A DNA stretch of 64,000 nt from positions 62,001 to 126,000 of the forward strand of contig NZ_FTPB01000002.1 of the NCBI RefSeq assembly GCF_900155595.1. Reading direction: 5' to 3'. Position 1 is the stretch's first letter. The number at the start of each line of letters is the position of its first letter. Position numbers and translations under genes: made by a program. The notes beneath the pieces are model-generated. The model searched no databases. It was not told where the DNA came from and saw only the letters and a program-made list of their open reading frames with translations. Below, one piece after another: positions 36,752-47,000 of the stretch. Origin of the DNA: Actinomyces mediterranea. GTDB taxonomy: Bacteria > Actinomycetota > Actinomycetes > Actinomycetales > Actinomycetaceae.

Positions 36752-38518
36752 TCAACTGGGAATCGTCCAGCCGATGGCGCTTTGGCGCGTCTCGACGAGG
36801 CGGCGGTATAGCCCCTGCTGAGCCATGAGCTCGGCATGCGTGCCGCTTTGCGCGATGCGGCCCTCGTCAAGCACGATGATGCGCTCGGCGTCGCGCACGG
36901 TGGACAGATGATGTGCGATCATGATGATGGTCTTGTCGCGCGTGAGTTCGGCGATCGCGCGCTGAAGCTCCCGCTCGTTCTCGGGGTCCACGCTGGCCGT
37001 CGCTTCGTCGAGAATCACGAGGGGGGCGTCCTTGAGCAGCGCGCGGGCGATGGATATGCGCTGCTTCTCTCCTCCGGAAAGCGACGCGCCGCCTTCTCCC
37101 ACCATGGTCTTGTAGCCGTCTGGCAGTTGCGAGATGAACGTGTGGCAGCGGGCTCTGCGCGCCGCCTCGCGCACCTCTTCGTCGGTCGCGTCCGGTCGCC
37201 CGAAACGGATGTTGTCCTCCACTGTGTCGTTGAACAGGTAGACGTCCTGGAAGACGATGGCGAAATTTGCCAGCAGGCTGTCGCACGTATAATCGCGCAC
37301 GTCCACCCCGCCCAAGGCGATCCGCCCCTCGTCCACGTCCCAGAAGCGTGCGATCAGGCTGCACAGCGTGGTTTTCCCGGATCCTGACAGCCCCACGATG
37401 GCGCAGGTCGTTCCCTGCGGGACTGCGAAGCTCACGTTGTCTATGACCTTTTCGCCCGGGGAGTAAGAGAAGGTGACGTTTTCGACGGAGACGTCGAACG
37501 TTTCCGGTACAATATTCGTACCGTCTTCGTCGATGAGCGGCATGCGCATGACGTCATCTATGCGGTCGAGCGACACGTCTATGACACGCGCGAGAGAGGC
37601 CACGGAGCCGGCGACTTCGGCGGCGGAATACACCATGAAGCTGGCCACGATGAGGAGGAGGCATTTTTCAGGTGAGACTTCTCCGCCTAACAACAGGTAG
37701 GGCGTCACGATGAGGAATGCCGAGCGAATGATGCGAAATACCGTCTGATAGACGGAGGAAACGCTGGAAAAGGCGCGTTCCAGTGCAATGTTGGCGGCCG
37801 AGCTTTCGGCGATCGCATCGTCGATCATGCGATTCGTGCGCGTGCCCAGTCCGAACGCCTTCACAACCGCCATGCCCTGGATATGCTCGAGGACCGATGC
37901 GACGAGGGTCGCCTGCGCTGCCTGACGACGCGGGGAATAGGCGTCGCCGACGCGCTGTGTCAGCATGTAAACCAGCATGGCTGCGGCGAGTCCGGCAAGT
38001 GCGAGCAGTCCGATGCGCCACTCATAGGCTAGCAGCCAGACGGAGATCACCACGGCCTGGAGGAAACCGCCGGCCAGGATCTCCATCACGGTCACGGCGT
38101 TGGTCTCCACGTCGTCGAGGGTCGTCGTTGCCGCTGCGGTGATATCGCCCAGGCGCTTCTCGTCGAAGTAACCCATGAGCACGCGCTTGAGTCGCTCGCC
38201 TATCTCGAGTCTCTTCTGCGCGCACATCGCGAAGCTTCCGAAGACACGGCGGGACGACGCGAGGTTCGTGGATACTATCTGCCCGATGATGGCGACAATC
38301 ATGATGCCGAGCGATGCCCATATGGGCGTTGTCGTGAGGGGCCTGCCCGCAAGTCCGTCAAGCGTCTCCATCAGCACCGCAAGCACGGCGAGCAGGGGCA
38401 GGATCTCGAAGAATGCGTTCAGAATAGTGAATAAGAACGAAAGGAGCAGCGACTTCCTCTGTGTTCCGGAGAATGCGAGGAGTCTTTTGGTGATCCGTAT
38501 CATGCCTTTACCGCGCAT
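36752..38518 (-). CDS. ABC transporter half-subunit (type IV exporter fold), second of pair
   Basis: A 588-residue half-transporter: six membrane helices (about 20-300) and an ATPase domain with Walker A GLSGSGKTT, Q-loop FQDVYLFNDTVEDN, signature LSGGEKQRISIARAL, Walker B LVILDEATASVDP and H-loop MIAHHLSTV. It overlaps the preceding half-transporter by 19 bp, so the two most likely form a heterodimer. Export-fold pairs near ECF genes or siderophore genes (YbtPQ/IrtAB, SiaDE) include importers of siderophores or haem, so direction is open. Confidence 0.9.
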   Translation of the reverse strand: MRGKGMIRITKRLLAFSGTQRKSLLLSFLFTILNAFFEILPLLAVLAVLMETLDGLAGRPLTTTPIWASLGIMIVAIIGQIVSTNLASSRRVFGSFAMCAQKRLEIGERLKRVLMGYFDEKRLGDITAAATTTLDDVETNAVTVMEILAGGFLQAVVISVWLLAYEWRIGLLALAGLAAAMLVYMLTQRVGDAYSPRRQAAQATLVASVLEHIQGMAVVKAFGLGTRTNRMIDDAIAESSAANIALERAFSSVSSVYQTVFRIIRSAFLIVTPYLLLGGEVSPEKCLLLIVASFMVYSAAEVAGSVASLARVIDVSLDRIDDVMRMPLIDEDGTNIVPETFDVSVENVTFSYSPGEKVIDNVSFAVPQGTTCAIVGLSGSGKTTLCSLIARFWDVDEGRIALGGVDVRDYTCDSLLANFAIVFQDVYLFNDTVEDNIRFGRPDATDEEVREAARRARCHTFISQLPDGYKTMVGEGGASLSGGEKQRISIARALLKDAPLVILDEATASVDPENERELQRAIAELTRDKTIIMIAHHLSTVRDAERIIVLDEGRIAQSGTHAELMAQQGLYRRLVETRQSAIGWTIPS

Positions 38519-40254
38519 TCCTCGTCACAGGTATCGCTCTGGGCCTCCCAGAGGCTGCGATAGAGCGGGCTGCTTTCGAACAGTTCCGCATGCGTGCCCT
38601 GGGCGCTCACCCTGCCGTCGTCGAGGACGATGATGGTGCTCGCATTCACGATGGTGGACAGGTGGTGCGCAATGACGATGAGAACCTTGTCCTCAACGAG
38701 CTCGGATATGGAGTGCTGGATAGCCACCTCGTTCTCCGGGTCCGTGAAGGCGGTGGCCTCATCCAGCAGTACGATAGGGCTGTCCTTCAGGATGGCGCGC
38801 GCGATGGCCACGCGCTGGCGCTCTCCGCCCGACAGGCGGCCGCCCGCATCTCCCGCACGCGTGGCATAGCCGTCGGGCAGTTCGGATATGAAATCATGGC
38901 AGCGGGCTTTGCGCGCCGCCTCGCGCACCTCCTCGTCGGTCGCATCGGGCCGACCCATGCGAATGTTGTCCGCGAGGGACGCATTGAACAGATAGTTGTC
39001 CTGGGTCACGTACGAGACGGTATCCATCACCTGGTCGAGCGGCATTGTGCGGACATCTACACCGCCGATGGACACGGTGCCCCCGCTCGCCTCCCAGAAC
39101 GATGCGATGAGGCGCGCCACGGTCGACTTCCCCGATCCGCTCGGTCCCACCAGCGCGGTAATACCCCTGGGTGCAGCCGCAAACGTCACATCGTGAAGCA
39201 CTTCGACGCTGCCGTATCCGAACGACACATGGTCGAATGCGATGCGGCAATCCGGAATCTCGACGGGTGTGCTGGGCCTGTCCATCTCCTCGATTTCGAG
39301 CAGCGATGACACCTCTTTCACGGTCGAGTCGACCACGGCCAGGCTGTCGGTATAGCGCAATGCCTGGATGAGGGGTTTGACCATGCCGAGCGATAGGATG
39401 ATGCAGGTGATGAGGGTGGAGGCGGCCATGCCGCCGGTCATGTACAGGTAGGCGCCCAGCGGCAGCACGCTCAGCAGCGATGCCGGCGTGACAACCACAC
39501 CCGGCACGTAGTACTTGTTCGTCTGCGCGAACCAGGTGGCCTTGGCGTCTCTGTTCTCCTCTACGGCATCCACGTACTTCCCATACGAGCGGGCGTTCTG
39601 GTTGAACGTCTTGATAACCCGGATGCCGCCGACGTACTCGACTATAGCGGCGTCCATGTTCTTGTTGGCCACCAGCACGCGCGCGTAGCGCGCCTCGTAG
39701 TCCTTGAGCATGCCCATGTAGCACACGATCCCCAGGGGAAAGGTGGCGAGCGAGGCAAGCGCGATGCGCCAGTCCAGGTAGAACATGTAGGCGAATATCA
39801 GAATGGGCACGAGCAGATTGGCGGTGAGCTCTGGAATCATGTGTGCGAGAGGCAACTCGAGCTTCTCCACCGTGTCCATGATCAGCGTCTTGAAACTCCC
39901 CGAGGGCCTTCCTGTGATTACGCCCAGAGGCACGCGCGAGAGCTTGTCGGCGAGCGCCATGCGCACATTGCGCAGCACGGTATAGGCGCTTCTGTGAGAG
40001 ACGACGGTGGACAGGGTGCCCAGCCACACGCTGCCGAAGTATCCCGCAAGCGCTATGGCGCTATCCGCGGCAACGGGGCCAAGCTCTGGTTCACCGGCGC
40101 AGATGCGCACGATGACGTCCGACGCGGCGAAGTAGGGGATCATCCCGCACGTCGCGCCAAGGACCGCGAGCAGCACGGATGCGGCCATCTCGCTCCTGCA
40201 GTGCGCGGCAAATTCCATCAGCCGCGCACAACTGCTCCTCTCTTTGTGAGACAC
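38500..40254 (-). CDS. ABC transporter half-subunit (type IV exporter fold), first of pair
   Basis: A 584-residue half-transporter: N-terminal membrane domain with six helices (around LLAVLGATCGMIPYFAASDV and LTANLLVPILIFAYMFYLDW) and an ATPase with Walker A GPSGSGKST, Q-loop TQDNYLFNASLADN, signature [15 protein letters not shown], Walker B IVLLDEATAFTDPENE and H-loop VIAHHLST. Both ATPase sites look catalytically complete in this pair. The C-terminus ends in a Cys-containing acidic tail (SDTCDEECAVKA). It lies just downstream of the TetR gene. Confidence 0.9.
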   Translation of the reverse strand: MSHKERSSCARLMEFAAHCRSEMAASVLLAVLGATCGMIPYFAASDVIVRICAGEPELGPVAADSAIALAGYFGSVWLGTLSTVVSHRSAYTVLRNVRMALADKLSRVPLGVITGRPSGSFKTLIMDTVEKLELPLAHMIPELTANLLVPILIFAYMFYLDWRIALASLATFPLGIVCYMGMLKDYEARYARVLVANKNMDAAIVEYVGGIRVIKTFNQNARSYGKYVDAVEENRDAKATWFAQTNKYYVPGVVVTPASLLSVLPLGAYLYMTGGMAASTLITCIILSLGMVKPLIQALRYTDSLAVVDSTVKEVSSLLEIEEMDRPSTPVEIPDCRIAFDHVSFGYGSVEVLHDVTFAAAPRGITALVGPSGSGKSTVARLIASFWEASGGTVSIGGVDVRTMPLDQVMDTVSYVTQDNYLFNASLADNIRMGRPDATDEEVREAARKARCHDFISELPDGYATRAGDAGGRLSGGERQRVAIARAILKDSPIVLLDEATAFTDPENEVAIQHSISELVEDKVLIVIAHHLSTIVNASTIIVLDDGRVSAQGTHAELFESSPLYRSLWEAQSDTCDEECAVKA

Positions 40255-40318
40255 AAATGCCCCTCCATCCCGAACATAGGGTTACACGTGGAAATTCATG
40301 AGTGATTCTGTCGACGCG

Positions 40319-40936
40319 CTACGTGAGCCTGAGTATCCTCTCCCATCCGCTGGTGAAGAATATGGCCAGCTGCTGGACATATTCGACGGCCTGTTTGCGC
40401 GTCATATCGTGAACGACGGTTTCGAATACCGCCGTGAAGTAGGCGCTCGTGATTATGTGGTGCAGATCATGATCGACCTCGCCTTCGATCTTCCCGATCT
40501 TGCGCAGTCGGCTGTAGTAGTGCTCGGTCCGGTTGACATCGAGCTCCACTAGGTCGTGCACGTAGGTAGAGAAGCGGGTGCCGTCCGAGCAGCACAGCAC
40601 CAGCTTGAACGCGTCGAAGTTGTCATAGATGTAGTTCACGAAATGCAGAAGGTAGTCCGTTGACAAATCTCGGCTTTTAGCGGTGCGATCATCGGGTATC
40701 AGGTCGAAGTGCGCATCCTGGGCCGCTTTGAACTGTTCGATCAGGCCATCGGCGGCGGGCCCGGCAAGAGCCTCGAACAGCGCCTCCTTATGGGGGTAGT
40801 AGCCGTAGAAGGCGCCCAGGGTGAACCCCGCCTTCCTCACGATGGTCCGAAGCGAGGCGCCCTTGAAGCCGTGCTCAAGGAACTCATCCTTTCCGACCGC
40901 GAGGATCCTCTCTTGCGTCGTGCTCAATTCGGTCAT
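40319..40936 (-). CDS. TetR family transcriptional regulator
   Basis: A 205-residue repressor. The helix-turn-helix (about residues 8-50) reads TQERILAVGKDEFLEHGFKG and ASLRTIVRKAGFTLGAFYGY, and the C-terminal ligand domain contains FDAFKLVLCCSDGTRFSTYV with two Cys. As the first gene of a same-strand run with the two ABC half-transporters and ECF genes, it probably controls them, using the palindromic site 36 bp upstream of its ATG. Confidence 0.9.
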   Translation of the reverse strand: MTELSTTQERILAVGKDEFLEHGFKGASLRTIVRKAGFTLGAFYGYYPHKEALFEALAGPAADGLIEQFKAAQDAHFDLIPDDRTAKSRDLSTDYLLHFVNYIYDNFDAFKLVLCCSDGTRFSTYVHDLVELDVNRTEHYYSRLRKIGKIEGEVDHDLHHIITSAYFTAVFETVVHDMTRKQAVEYVQQLAIFFTSGWERILRLT

Positions 40937-40971
40937 ATCTCGGTCGTGCCCCTTCTTGAAAGTCGACCACC

Positions 40972-41005
40972 GGTATATATCAGTGATATATACCAGTGAT
41001 ATATC
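40972..41005. promoter_or_regulatory. TetR operator: 23-bp perfect palindrome with extra half-site
   Basis: GGTATATATCA and TGATATATACC are exact complements around a single G (40972-40994), and a further CAGTGATATATC (40994-41005) repeats the right half. Very AT-rich and overlapping the promoter of the tetR gene. Confidence 0.75.
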
Positions 41006-41409
41006 TTCGTGTCAACGGCTTCCAGAAACTGCGTGCGTTTTCGCGAGTCGTTCCTCTGTCATATAGGTCCGGGCATGCGGCGGACACATGAAACACGCTG
41101 TTTCTCCGCACGGCATGTGACCCATGACGCGACTCTTCAGTTGAGTCTCCTATGTTCGTCACATTGTGAGTCGGATTCGAGCGGTGGTGTTGAGTCGGCG
41201 GTAGATTTCTTCGGGGCAACGCCTGGGGCGGCGGGTCTCCGGTGTGTCTTTCGGCGGCGCGCCGTTCGACGTAGGCGACCGAGGATCCTTGCGTATGCGA
41301 GTCGATGACCACGTGGAGGGCGCGGTCGAGTCGTCAGTCGCCGCCGGTGATGGTCGGATGGTGCAACCGGAGGACGGGAACCGCCATACACTCAGGTCAT
41401 CGACGATGA

Positions 41410-41512
41410 CTATGGATCGCCTTGAGTGAAGAAATCAACGAACTCAAAGCCCGGGGTGTCGAGTTCGTGGTGCAGCGAGCACCTGATCGACTGTCGCCTC
41501 GCGTCAGCTGAT
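41410..41512 (+). pseudogene. Possible fragment of a glyoxalase/VOC gene
   Basis: A 30-codon stretch reads ALSEEINELKARGVEFVVQR between two stop codons. The ELKARGVEF string is typical of the dimerisation-proximal helix and strand of VOC-fold proteins. No start and no further domain are present. It lies in the 680-bp gap between the TetR operator and the lipoprotein gene, where nothing else convincing was seen apart from scraps of possible transposase tail near 41140-41300. Confidence 0.3.
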
Positions 41513-41616
41513 CCGGCATTCCCCCGCACCATCGATCGCGAACACGGTGTCAATTCTAGTGAATATCGAGCCGGCATTCCGACCGGGCTCTGCCTTTCGC
41601 TCCCCGGACACTCGCC

Positions 41617-42549
41617 TCACTGCAATGGGTTACCGGCCAGATCGTAACCGTATTCGCGGGCCTCGGTGGGAGACAATCCGAGGGTGGCAACGACGGCAAG
41701 GGCATTTTTGGTGAGCGACCAGGTGATGGCGTACCCCTCGGCTATCGATGGATTCTCGACGGTGGCCCGAAAGACATCGGCGGCGTTCGCAGGGAACTTG
41801 TCCTTGTTGATATCTGCCAGCTCAAAGAAATGCCCCTCCGCCGGGTCGGTCTCACGGCAGGACGTCGAGATACCGGAGAACCCCCAATCGATCGACCACG
41901 CCGGACAGCTCTTGCCGCCGAGCCCTGGCAGGCCCGGTTGGCTGACGATCGCGGTGATCGTTTCCCGACTGGCCTCAACCCCAGACATCCTGCCCACTTT
42001 CAACTGGTTGAGGATCTGCAGCAACTGCGCGTTGGTCTCCACAGTGGAGGCGTCCGGCTTCCCGCTGAACCGTTGCCCACCGATCTCGATCGTGCGTTCG
42101 CTGTCCAGCCCGCAATTCGCGGAACTGATCACCACCCCGTTGGGCGCGGCCTCGATTTGCACGTTGACTTCGGCGCAATCCGGCAGGGAATCTGCAAAAG
42201 ACTGATAGATGCCGCCCACATTTATCTCAGTGATTGGAATGAACGCGGTCCCAGGCGGCTGCGGGGCACCATCGCTGGTATACGGCTCGGGATCTCCCCA
42301 GTTCTGGACGATCAAAGCGCCAGTCGCAGACTGCGAGCTGTCGTATGCGTTCAACATGAAGCCGAGATACCCCACGGTGATCTTGGTGACCAACTGTTTA
42401 TCAGAAGCCGCCAGCAGCTTCTCGAAGGCCTGTTGGATGCCTTCGGCGTCCTTGGGCGGGCTCTTCGGCAACGCCGTGCCACCTCCGCCGCAACCCGAGA
42501 ACATCAGCATGGCGGCCAGCAGGACCGGGATGTATTTCCACTTGGACAT
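41617..42549 (-). CDS. Lipoprotein of unknown function
   Basis: A 310-residue secreted lipoprotein: signal peptide MSKWKYIPVLLAAMLMFSGC with a lipobox FSGC, a Gly-rich linker and a soluble domain. Recognisable landmarks are the Cys residues SLPDCAEVNV, SSANCGLDSE, GKSCPAWSID and STSCRETD, which may form disulfides. No known domain is recognised. It lies alone inside the flanking repeats and is probably not part of the ABC/ECF operon, which is 0.7 kb away with no link on the same transcript visible. Confidence 0.75.
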   Translation of the reverse strand: MSKWKYIPVLLAAMLMFSGCGGGGTALPKSPPKDAEGIQQAFEKLLAASDKQLVTKITVGYLGFMLNAYDSSQSATGALIVQNWGDPEPYTSDGAPQPPGTAFIPITEINVGGIYQSFADSLPDCAEVNVQIEAAPNGVVISSANCGLDSERTIEIGGQRFSGKPDASTVETNAQLLQILNQLKVGRMSGVEASRETITAIVSQPGLPGLGGKSCPAWSIDWGFSGISTSCRETDPAEGHFFELADINKDKFPANAADVFRATVENPSIAEGYAITWSLTKNALAVVATLGLSPTEAREYGYDLAGNPLQ

Positions 42550-42633
42550 GACTTGCCTCCTCGTATCTGGTCAACCGACAGCCGACCATTGCCCGCCCCG
42601 GAGCGTCAGGACAGGCAGGACCACCCCTCGTGC

Positions 42634-42730
42634 TGACTATCCTGATGGAAACTATCAGTCTGCTCCGGCGCGCCACAAGACCCTCCTTCCGATCCATGGA
42701 TTACCCCCGATTCGGGCGACGGTCGGATCG
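42634..42730 (+). repeat. Direct repeat, right copy, flanking the ABC/ECF segment
   Basis: About 97 bp just upstream of the phosphotransferase-like gene, matching the copy at 33747-33845 in the same orientation (about 80% identity by eye, one 1-2 bp gap). The two copies bracket 8.8 kb holding the TetR-ABC-ECF genes and the lipoprotein gene. Confidence 0.75.
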
Positions 42731-42770
42731 GGAACCCGACGAGGCACAATCGGGGCTGTACCGTGAAGAG

Positions 42771-43955
42771 ATGATGCGCGCCAAGACTCCACTCGAACTC
42801 GCCGCCCTGGCGACTGCAGCAGTCCCCGGTCTCAAGGTTGCGGGCCTGCGCCCTCCGCAGTACTGCGATGAGGTGACCTCCGTGACCGGCCTCGTCGACA
42901 CGGCGGGAAACGCATGGACGGTCACCTGTCCTCATTCCACCGTCGGCGGCCTCGACCTCGACTCCGAATCGGGCGTCCTCGCCCGCCTCGCCAAGGCCAC
43001 CGACGCCAAGCGCATCCCCTTCGACGTCCCCCGCATCCACGGCACGACCCTCACTCCGCAGGGGGACCGCGTCATCGTCCACCAGGACCTCGGCGGCCGC
43101 CCCATGGAGGACTCGGACTTCGACGACCCCCATATTCTGCCAGCCTCCCTCGGCAAGGCACTCGCAGCACTGCATAACCTGCCCGAGGTCGTCTACACCG
43201 GCATCCACCTGCCCGCCTACACGGCGGCCGAGTGCCGGGATCGCCACCTCGCCCTCCTCGATGAGGCCGCCGGTCAGATCCTCATCCCCGCGAACCTGTG
43301 GAACCGATGGGAGGCCGCCCTCGACGACGTCTCCCTGTGGAGATTCGCCCCCGCGCCAATACACGGGGACCTGCAGGGCAACGCCGTCATTGTGAGTTCC
43401 GGCGCCATCACCGCAATGACGGGGTTCTCCTCCGCTCACGTCGGAGACCCCGCGACGGACATCGCCTGGGTGCTCGCACAGGCATCCGACGTGTTCCTCG
43501 ACCGCTTCCGCGAGGCGTATTCGCGCGAGCGCGCACACACAGACCTCAAACTCTTCACCCGCGCACAGCTGGTATCTGAGTTGGCGATCATCCGGTGGCT
43601 CGTTCACGGATTACACGCCGAGGACCGGTCGATCATCTCCCAGGCACGCCAGATGCTGACCGACTTGTCGACGGATCTGGGAGATGACCAACTGGTCGCC
43701 AGGCAGCGTCCCATCACCATTCCCGTCCCAGCGCCGGACCACGCGGACGCTCACAATGCGGACCCCGAGTCGACGGACACGATCCCCGATGGCATCCTCG
43801 CGCAGGCGGTCGGCCCCGCGGCGCCATCGGCTCAGGATGGCCCCTTCGTTGACGAGTCCCCGCGCCCCCGGACCGGGCGCCTGCGCATCGTGTCCGACGA
43901 AGATGCCTCGACTGAGCGGCTCGAACTCGACGACCATGGGAACCACGCCCCCTGA
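42771..43955 (+). CDS. Phosphotransferase (APH/choline-kinase fold) family protein
   Basis: A 394-residue protein with the aminoglycoside-phosphotransferase-like kinase fold: RVIVHQDLGGRPMEDSD, then the catalytic-loop Brenner motif PAPIHGDLQGNAV and the metal-binding GDPATDIAWVLAQ. The N-terminal lobe is unconserved. A 100-residue C-terminal tail is Pro/Ala/Asp rich and disordered. The substrate is unknown; the start was set at ATGATG (42771) because upstream codons lie inside the repeat. Conserved next to adnAB in several actinomycetes, which hints at a DNA-repair or cell-wall context, but that is inference. Confidence 0.75.
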   Translation: MMRAKTPLELAALATAAVPGLKVAGLRPPQYCDEVTSVTGLVDTAGNAWTVTCPHSTVGGLDLDSESGVLARLAKATDAKRIPFDVPRIHGTTLTPQGDRVIVHQDLGGRPMEDSDFDDPHILPASLGKALAALHNLPEVVYTGIHLPAYTAAECRDRHLALLDEAAGQILIPANLWNRWEAALDDVSLWRFAPAPIHGDLQGNAVIVSSGAITAMTGFSSAHVGDPATDIAWVLAQASDVFLDRFREAYSRERAHTDLKLFTRAQLVSELAIIRWLVHGLHAEDRSIISQARQMLTDLSTDLGDDQLVARQRPITIPVPAPDHADAHNADPESTDTIPDGILAQAVGPAAPSAQDGPFVDESPRPRTGRLRIVSDEDASTERLELDDHGNHAP

Positions 43956-44013
43956 GTTTCCTGCGGCCGATGCTGCAGACGATGGCACTCGGCAGCGCAG
44001 GGGCGGCCCCCAC

Positions 44014-47000
44014 TCAACGGTTGAGAGAGCCGCGCAGCAGGTCGTCGAGGCTGACGCTCGGGTCTATTCCGGCGAGATGCTCGACCTGATCGAGACTCAT
44101 GACGCTCCCCTGAGCGACGAATGCGAGTTGAGCGGTCACTGAGTCGAGTGGCACCGCATGCGCCTGCGACCAGGCGAGGCGGTAGAGGCGCAATTGGGTG
44201 GCGTAGTAGCGAAGCTTCGCCGGATCCGTTGCCGCATCGGGGGCCATCCCCGATTTCCAGTCGACGATGACGGCGGCGCCGTCAGGGCGGGTGAACACGG
44301 CGTCGATGCGCCCCGATACCACGATGCCCGCAATATTGACTGCGAAGGGCTCTTCTACCGCTTCCGGCGTGCCGGTGACGACGATGTCGAGTTCAGCGAA
44401 GTTCTCCTGCATTCGCTTCAGGCGCACGCGCTCCGCCTCGGTGAGCGCGTCGACGCCGATGATCGGCTCGTCCCAGAGTTCTCCGCTCACCTGCCGCAGT
44501 TGGCGCTCCGCCCACGCGTGGAACACCGTCCCCAGTCCTGCACCGGGCAGCGGCTCGCGGGGCATGGGCCTCCTAATGTCGAGGGCGAAGGCGTCGGGGT
44601 CGTCGAGGAGTGCCGCCACCGACGTGGCGGGGACCTGATCCTGGATGATGACGCGGTCGCGGCTCTGGGCACGAATCCGCAGCTCCTCCAAGAGGGCGGT
44701 GATGTCGCTGACGCGGGGGTCGGGCCCGAGTTCGGTGAGCAGGGCGAAGGCGTCTGCGTTCGTCGGCATCTGAGCCATCTCCTGGCGGACGGCGGCAGCC
44801 GCCTCCATGATGAGCCTGCGGGACGGGCCGGGAGCAACGGGGAACATGGCTCTGGTGGGCTCGGGCGCGAGGAGCTTCGCCTCTTCGGCGCTCGGTTCGG
44901 GTGCGATCGCCTCTTCGAGGGCCTCGATGTTGCGCTGCGCACGCTGAATCTGCTCGGGAGTAAGCGCGTGGGAAGCGCCGTCGCCGCGGGTCGCGGTGCG
45001 CTGTGATACGAGCCGTCGGGAGTCGTCGAGGAGCGCGTCATAGGACTCCATGAGGTAGCGCGATGGATGCTTCGGAGTCGTCGCCTCATTCATCCAGGAT
45101 CCGACGAGCAGCTCGGAGTGTCGGGCGCGCGTCAATGCGACATAGGCGAGGCGGCGCTCCTCTGCCTCCGCGTGTCGGCCAAGGGCCGGCTTGTAGTCGT
45201 TGTTGAGCCATGCTTTGAAGGCGCTCGACGGGGTTCTCCCATTCGACAGGTCCATGTCGAAAGCGGGCAGATCCGCGTAGTCTCCCCGCAGTGGATGCGG
45301 CAGTTCGCCCGTGTCATTCACCCATCCGAAAGTGCTCGGAGGATCGGAGCGCCAGTGCACGCTGTTCTTTCCCCTGTGCAGGGGGAATATGCTGTCCGAC
45401 ATTCCAACGATGGCGACATGGTCCCATTCGAGGCCCTTCGCCCCGTGGATCGTCAGGATCTGCACCGTCGCAGGATCCGGTTCGGCGGCAATGGCCGTCA
45501 GCCCGCGCTCCTCCTCTTGTGCGAAGGACAGCCACGTGAGGAAGGCCCCGAGCGTCGGTGCAACCGCTTCCGACTCGAATTCGGCGATGACGTCGACGAA
45601 TGCGTCGAGGGCCTCTCGCCCTCCCCTGCCCACCGGGTCGCAGATCGCGTCGTCGAGAATTCCGAGGATCCTCATGGCCCGTTCGGCGATATCGACGAGG
45701 CCCCTGCCGTGCAGGCGGCGGATCTGGCGCAGCCGCTCTCCCAGCGATGACACCCTGTCGTGTGCGGCGCGGGAGAAGGCGGGCTCGCCCTCGCCAGGAG
45801 ACCACCCCGGGGGCGGGGGTGAATCGACGGCCTCGATGAGGAGCGCGGAATGCCGGTCGCGTCCGGCCTGCGTGGCGAGGCGGGCAGCCCAGCGGTTGAG
45901 GATGACGAGGTCGGCAGCCCCCAGGTCGGCGCGAATGAGGAGTCGGGTCAGGGCCGTGGAGGCGCTGACATCGTGGGTGATCTCGAGCGCGCACCTCACG
46001 TCGATGACTCCGGGCTGATCGAGGAGACCGCCGAGCCCGATGATCTGCGTGGGGATCCCCCTCTCCCGTAGTGCCGTATCGAGGGGGAGGAAGTCCGCGC
46101 GCCTGCGGCACAAGATTGCCATCGAGGGCGGCGCGTCCGCTCGGGCGCTCCGACGAGACTCGACGTAATCGACGACCGCGTCGATCTGCTGTTGTTTCGA
46201 ACCCGTGTAGGCGATCTCGACCTCGCCCTCGCCCGCCTTCGGCGATTGGGTGAGGATCGGCGAGTTCGCGATGCTCGTGTCGCTGCGCAGTGGCGCCGCC
46301 ACCCGATTCGCGGCGACGAGGATTCTGCGGTCATTGCGCCACGCAGTCGACAGGGTGCGCGTCTGCTCCACGGAGGGTGCGCCGGTGTGGAAGCGACTGA
46401 GGAACGATTCCAGGGAGGAGGCGGAGGCTCCCCTCCACCCGTAGATCGCCTGGTTCGGGTCTCCAACCGCGGTGACAGGGTGGTCGTGGAACAGTGTCGA
46501 CAGAAGCGTCATCTGAATGACGGATGTGTCTTGGAATTCGTCGAGGAGGACGGCTCTGTGCTCGTTGCGGATCTGGGCGACGGCCTCGGGGGATTCGGTG
46601 ACGATCCTGGTGGCGAGGAAGAGTTGGTCAGCGAAGTCGAGGACGCCCATGTCGCGTTTGCGGCGCTGGTACTCGCCGATCGGGTCGAGCAGTGCGATGC
46701 GCCCCCGATTCGCTTTCTGAGCGGCGCGGGCGTCCAGATTGGTGTCGCCCACGGCTTCCAGTTCTGCGCTGAACTCTTCCAGAGCGAGCCGCGCCTGTTC
46801 GAGTGAGAGCCCGTGTTCGGATATCTGTCCGGCCAGGTGCAGTCCGGATGTCACCGCTGTCGACAGCGAGGACACATCGTCAAGGGCGACCGGCCAGGTC
46901 GTGATGATGTCGTGCATGAGCTGGACGGCACCGGCTTCGCCGAGCATCGCGAAATCGGGGTCCACTCCGATGCGCAGCCCGTGCTCTGCGACGATCCGCT

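Noticed and set aside
41137-41391. Scrap resembling the end of a transposase
   Set aside because: Some Arg-rich stretches and an EEIYRRL-type string look like a transposase tail, but no catalytic residues or terminal repeats can be seen.
42606-43607. A 333-codon minus-strand frame
   Set aside because: Antisense to the phosphotransferase-like gene and extended by the repeat; composition is not protein-like.
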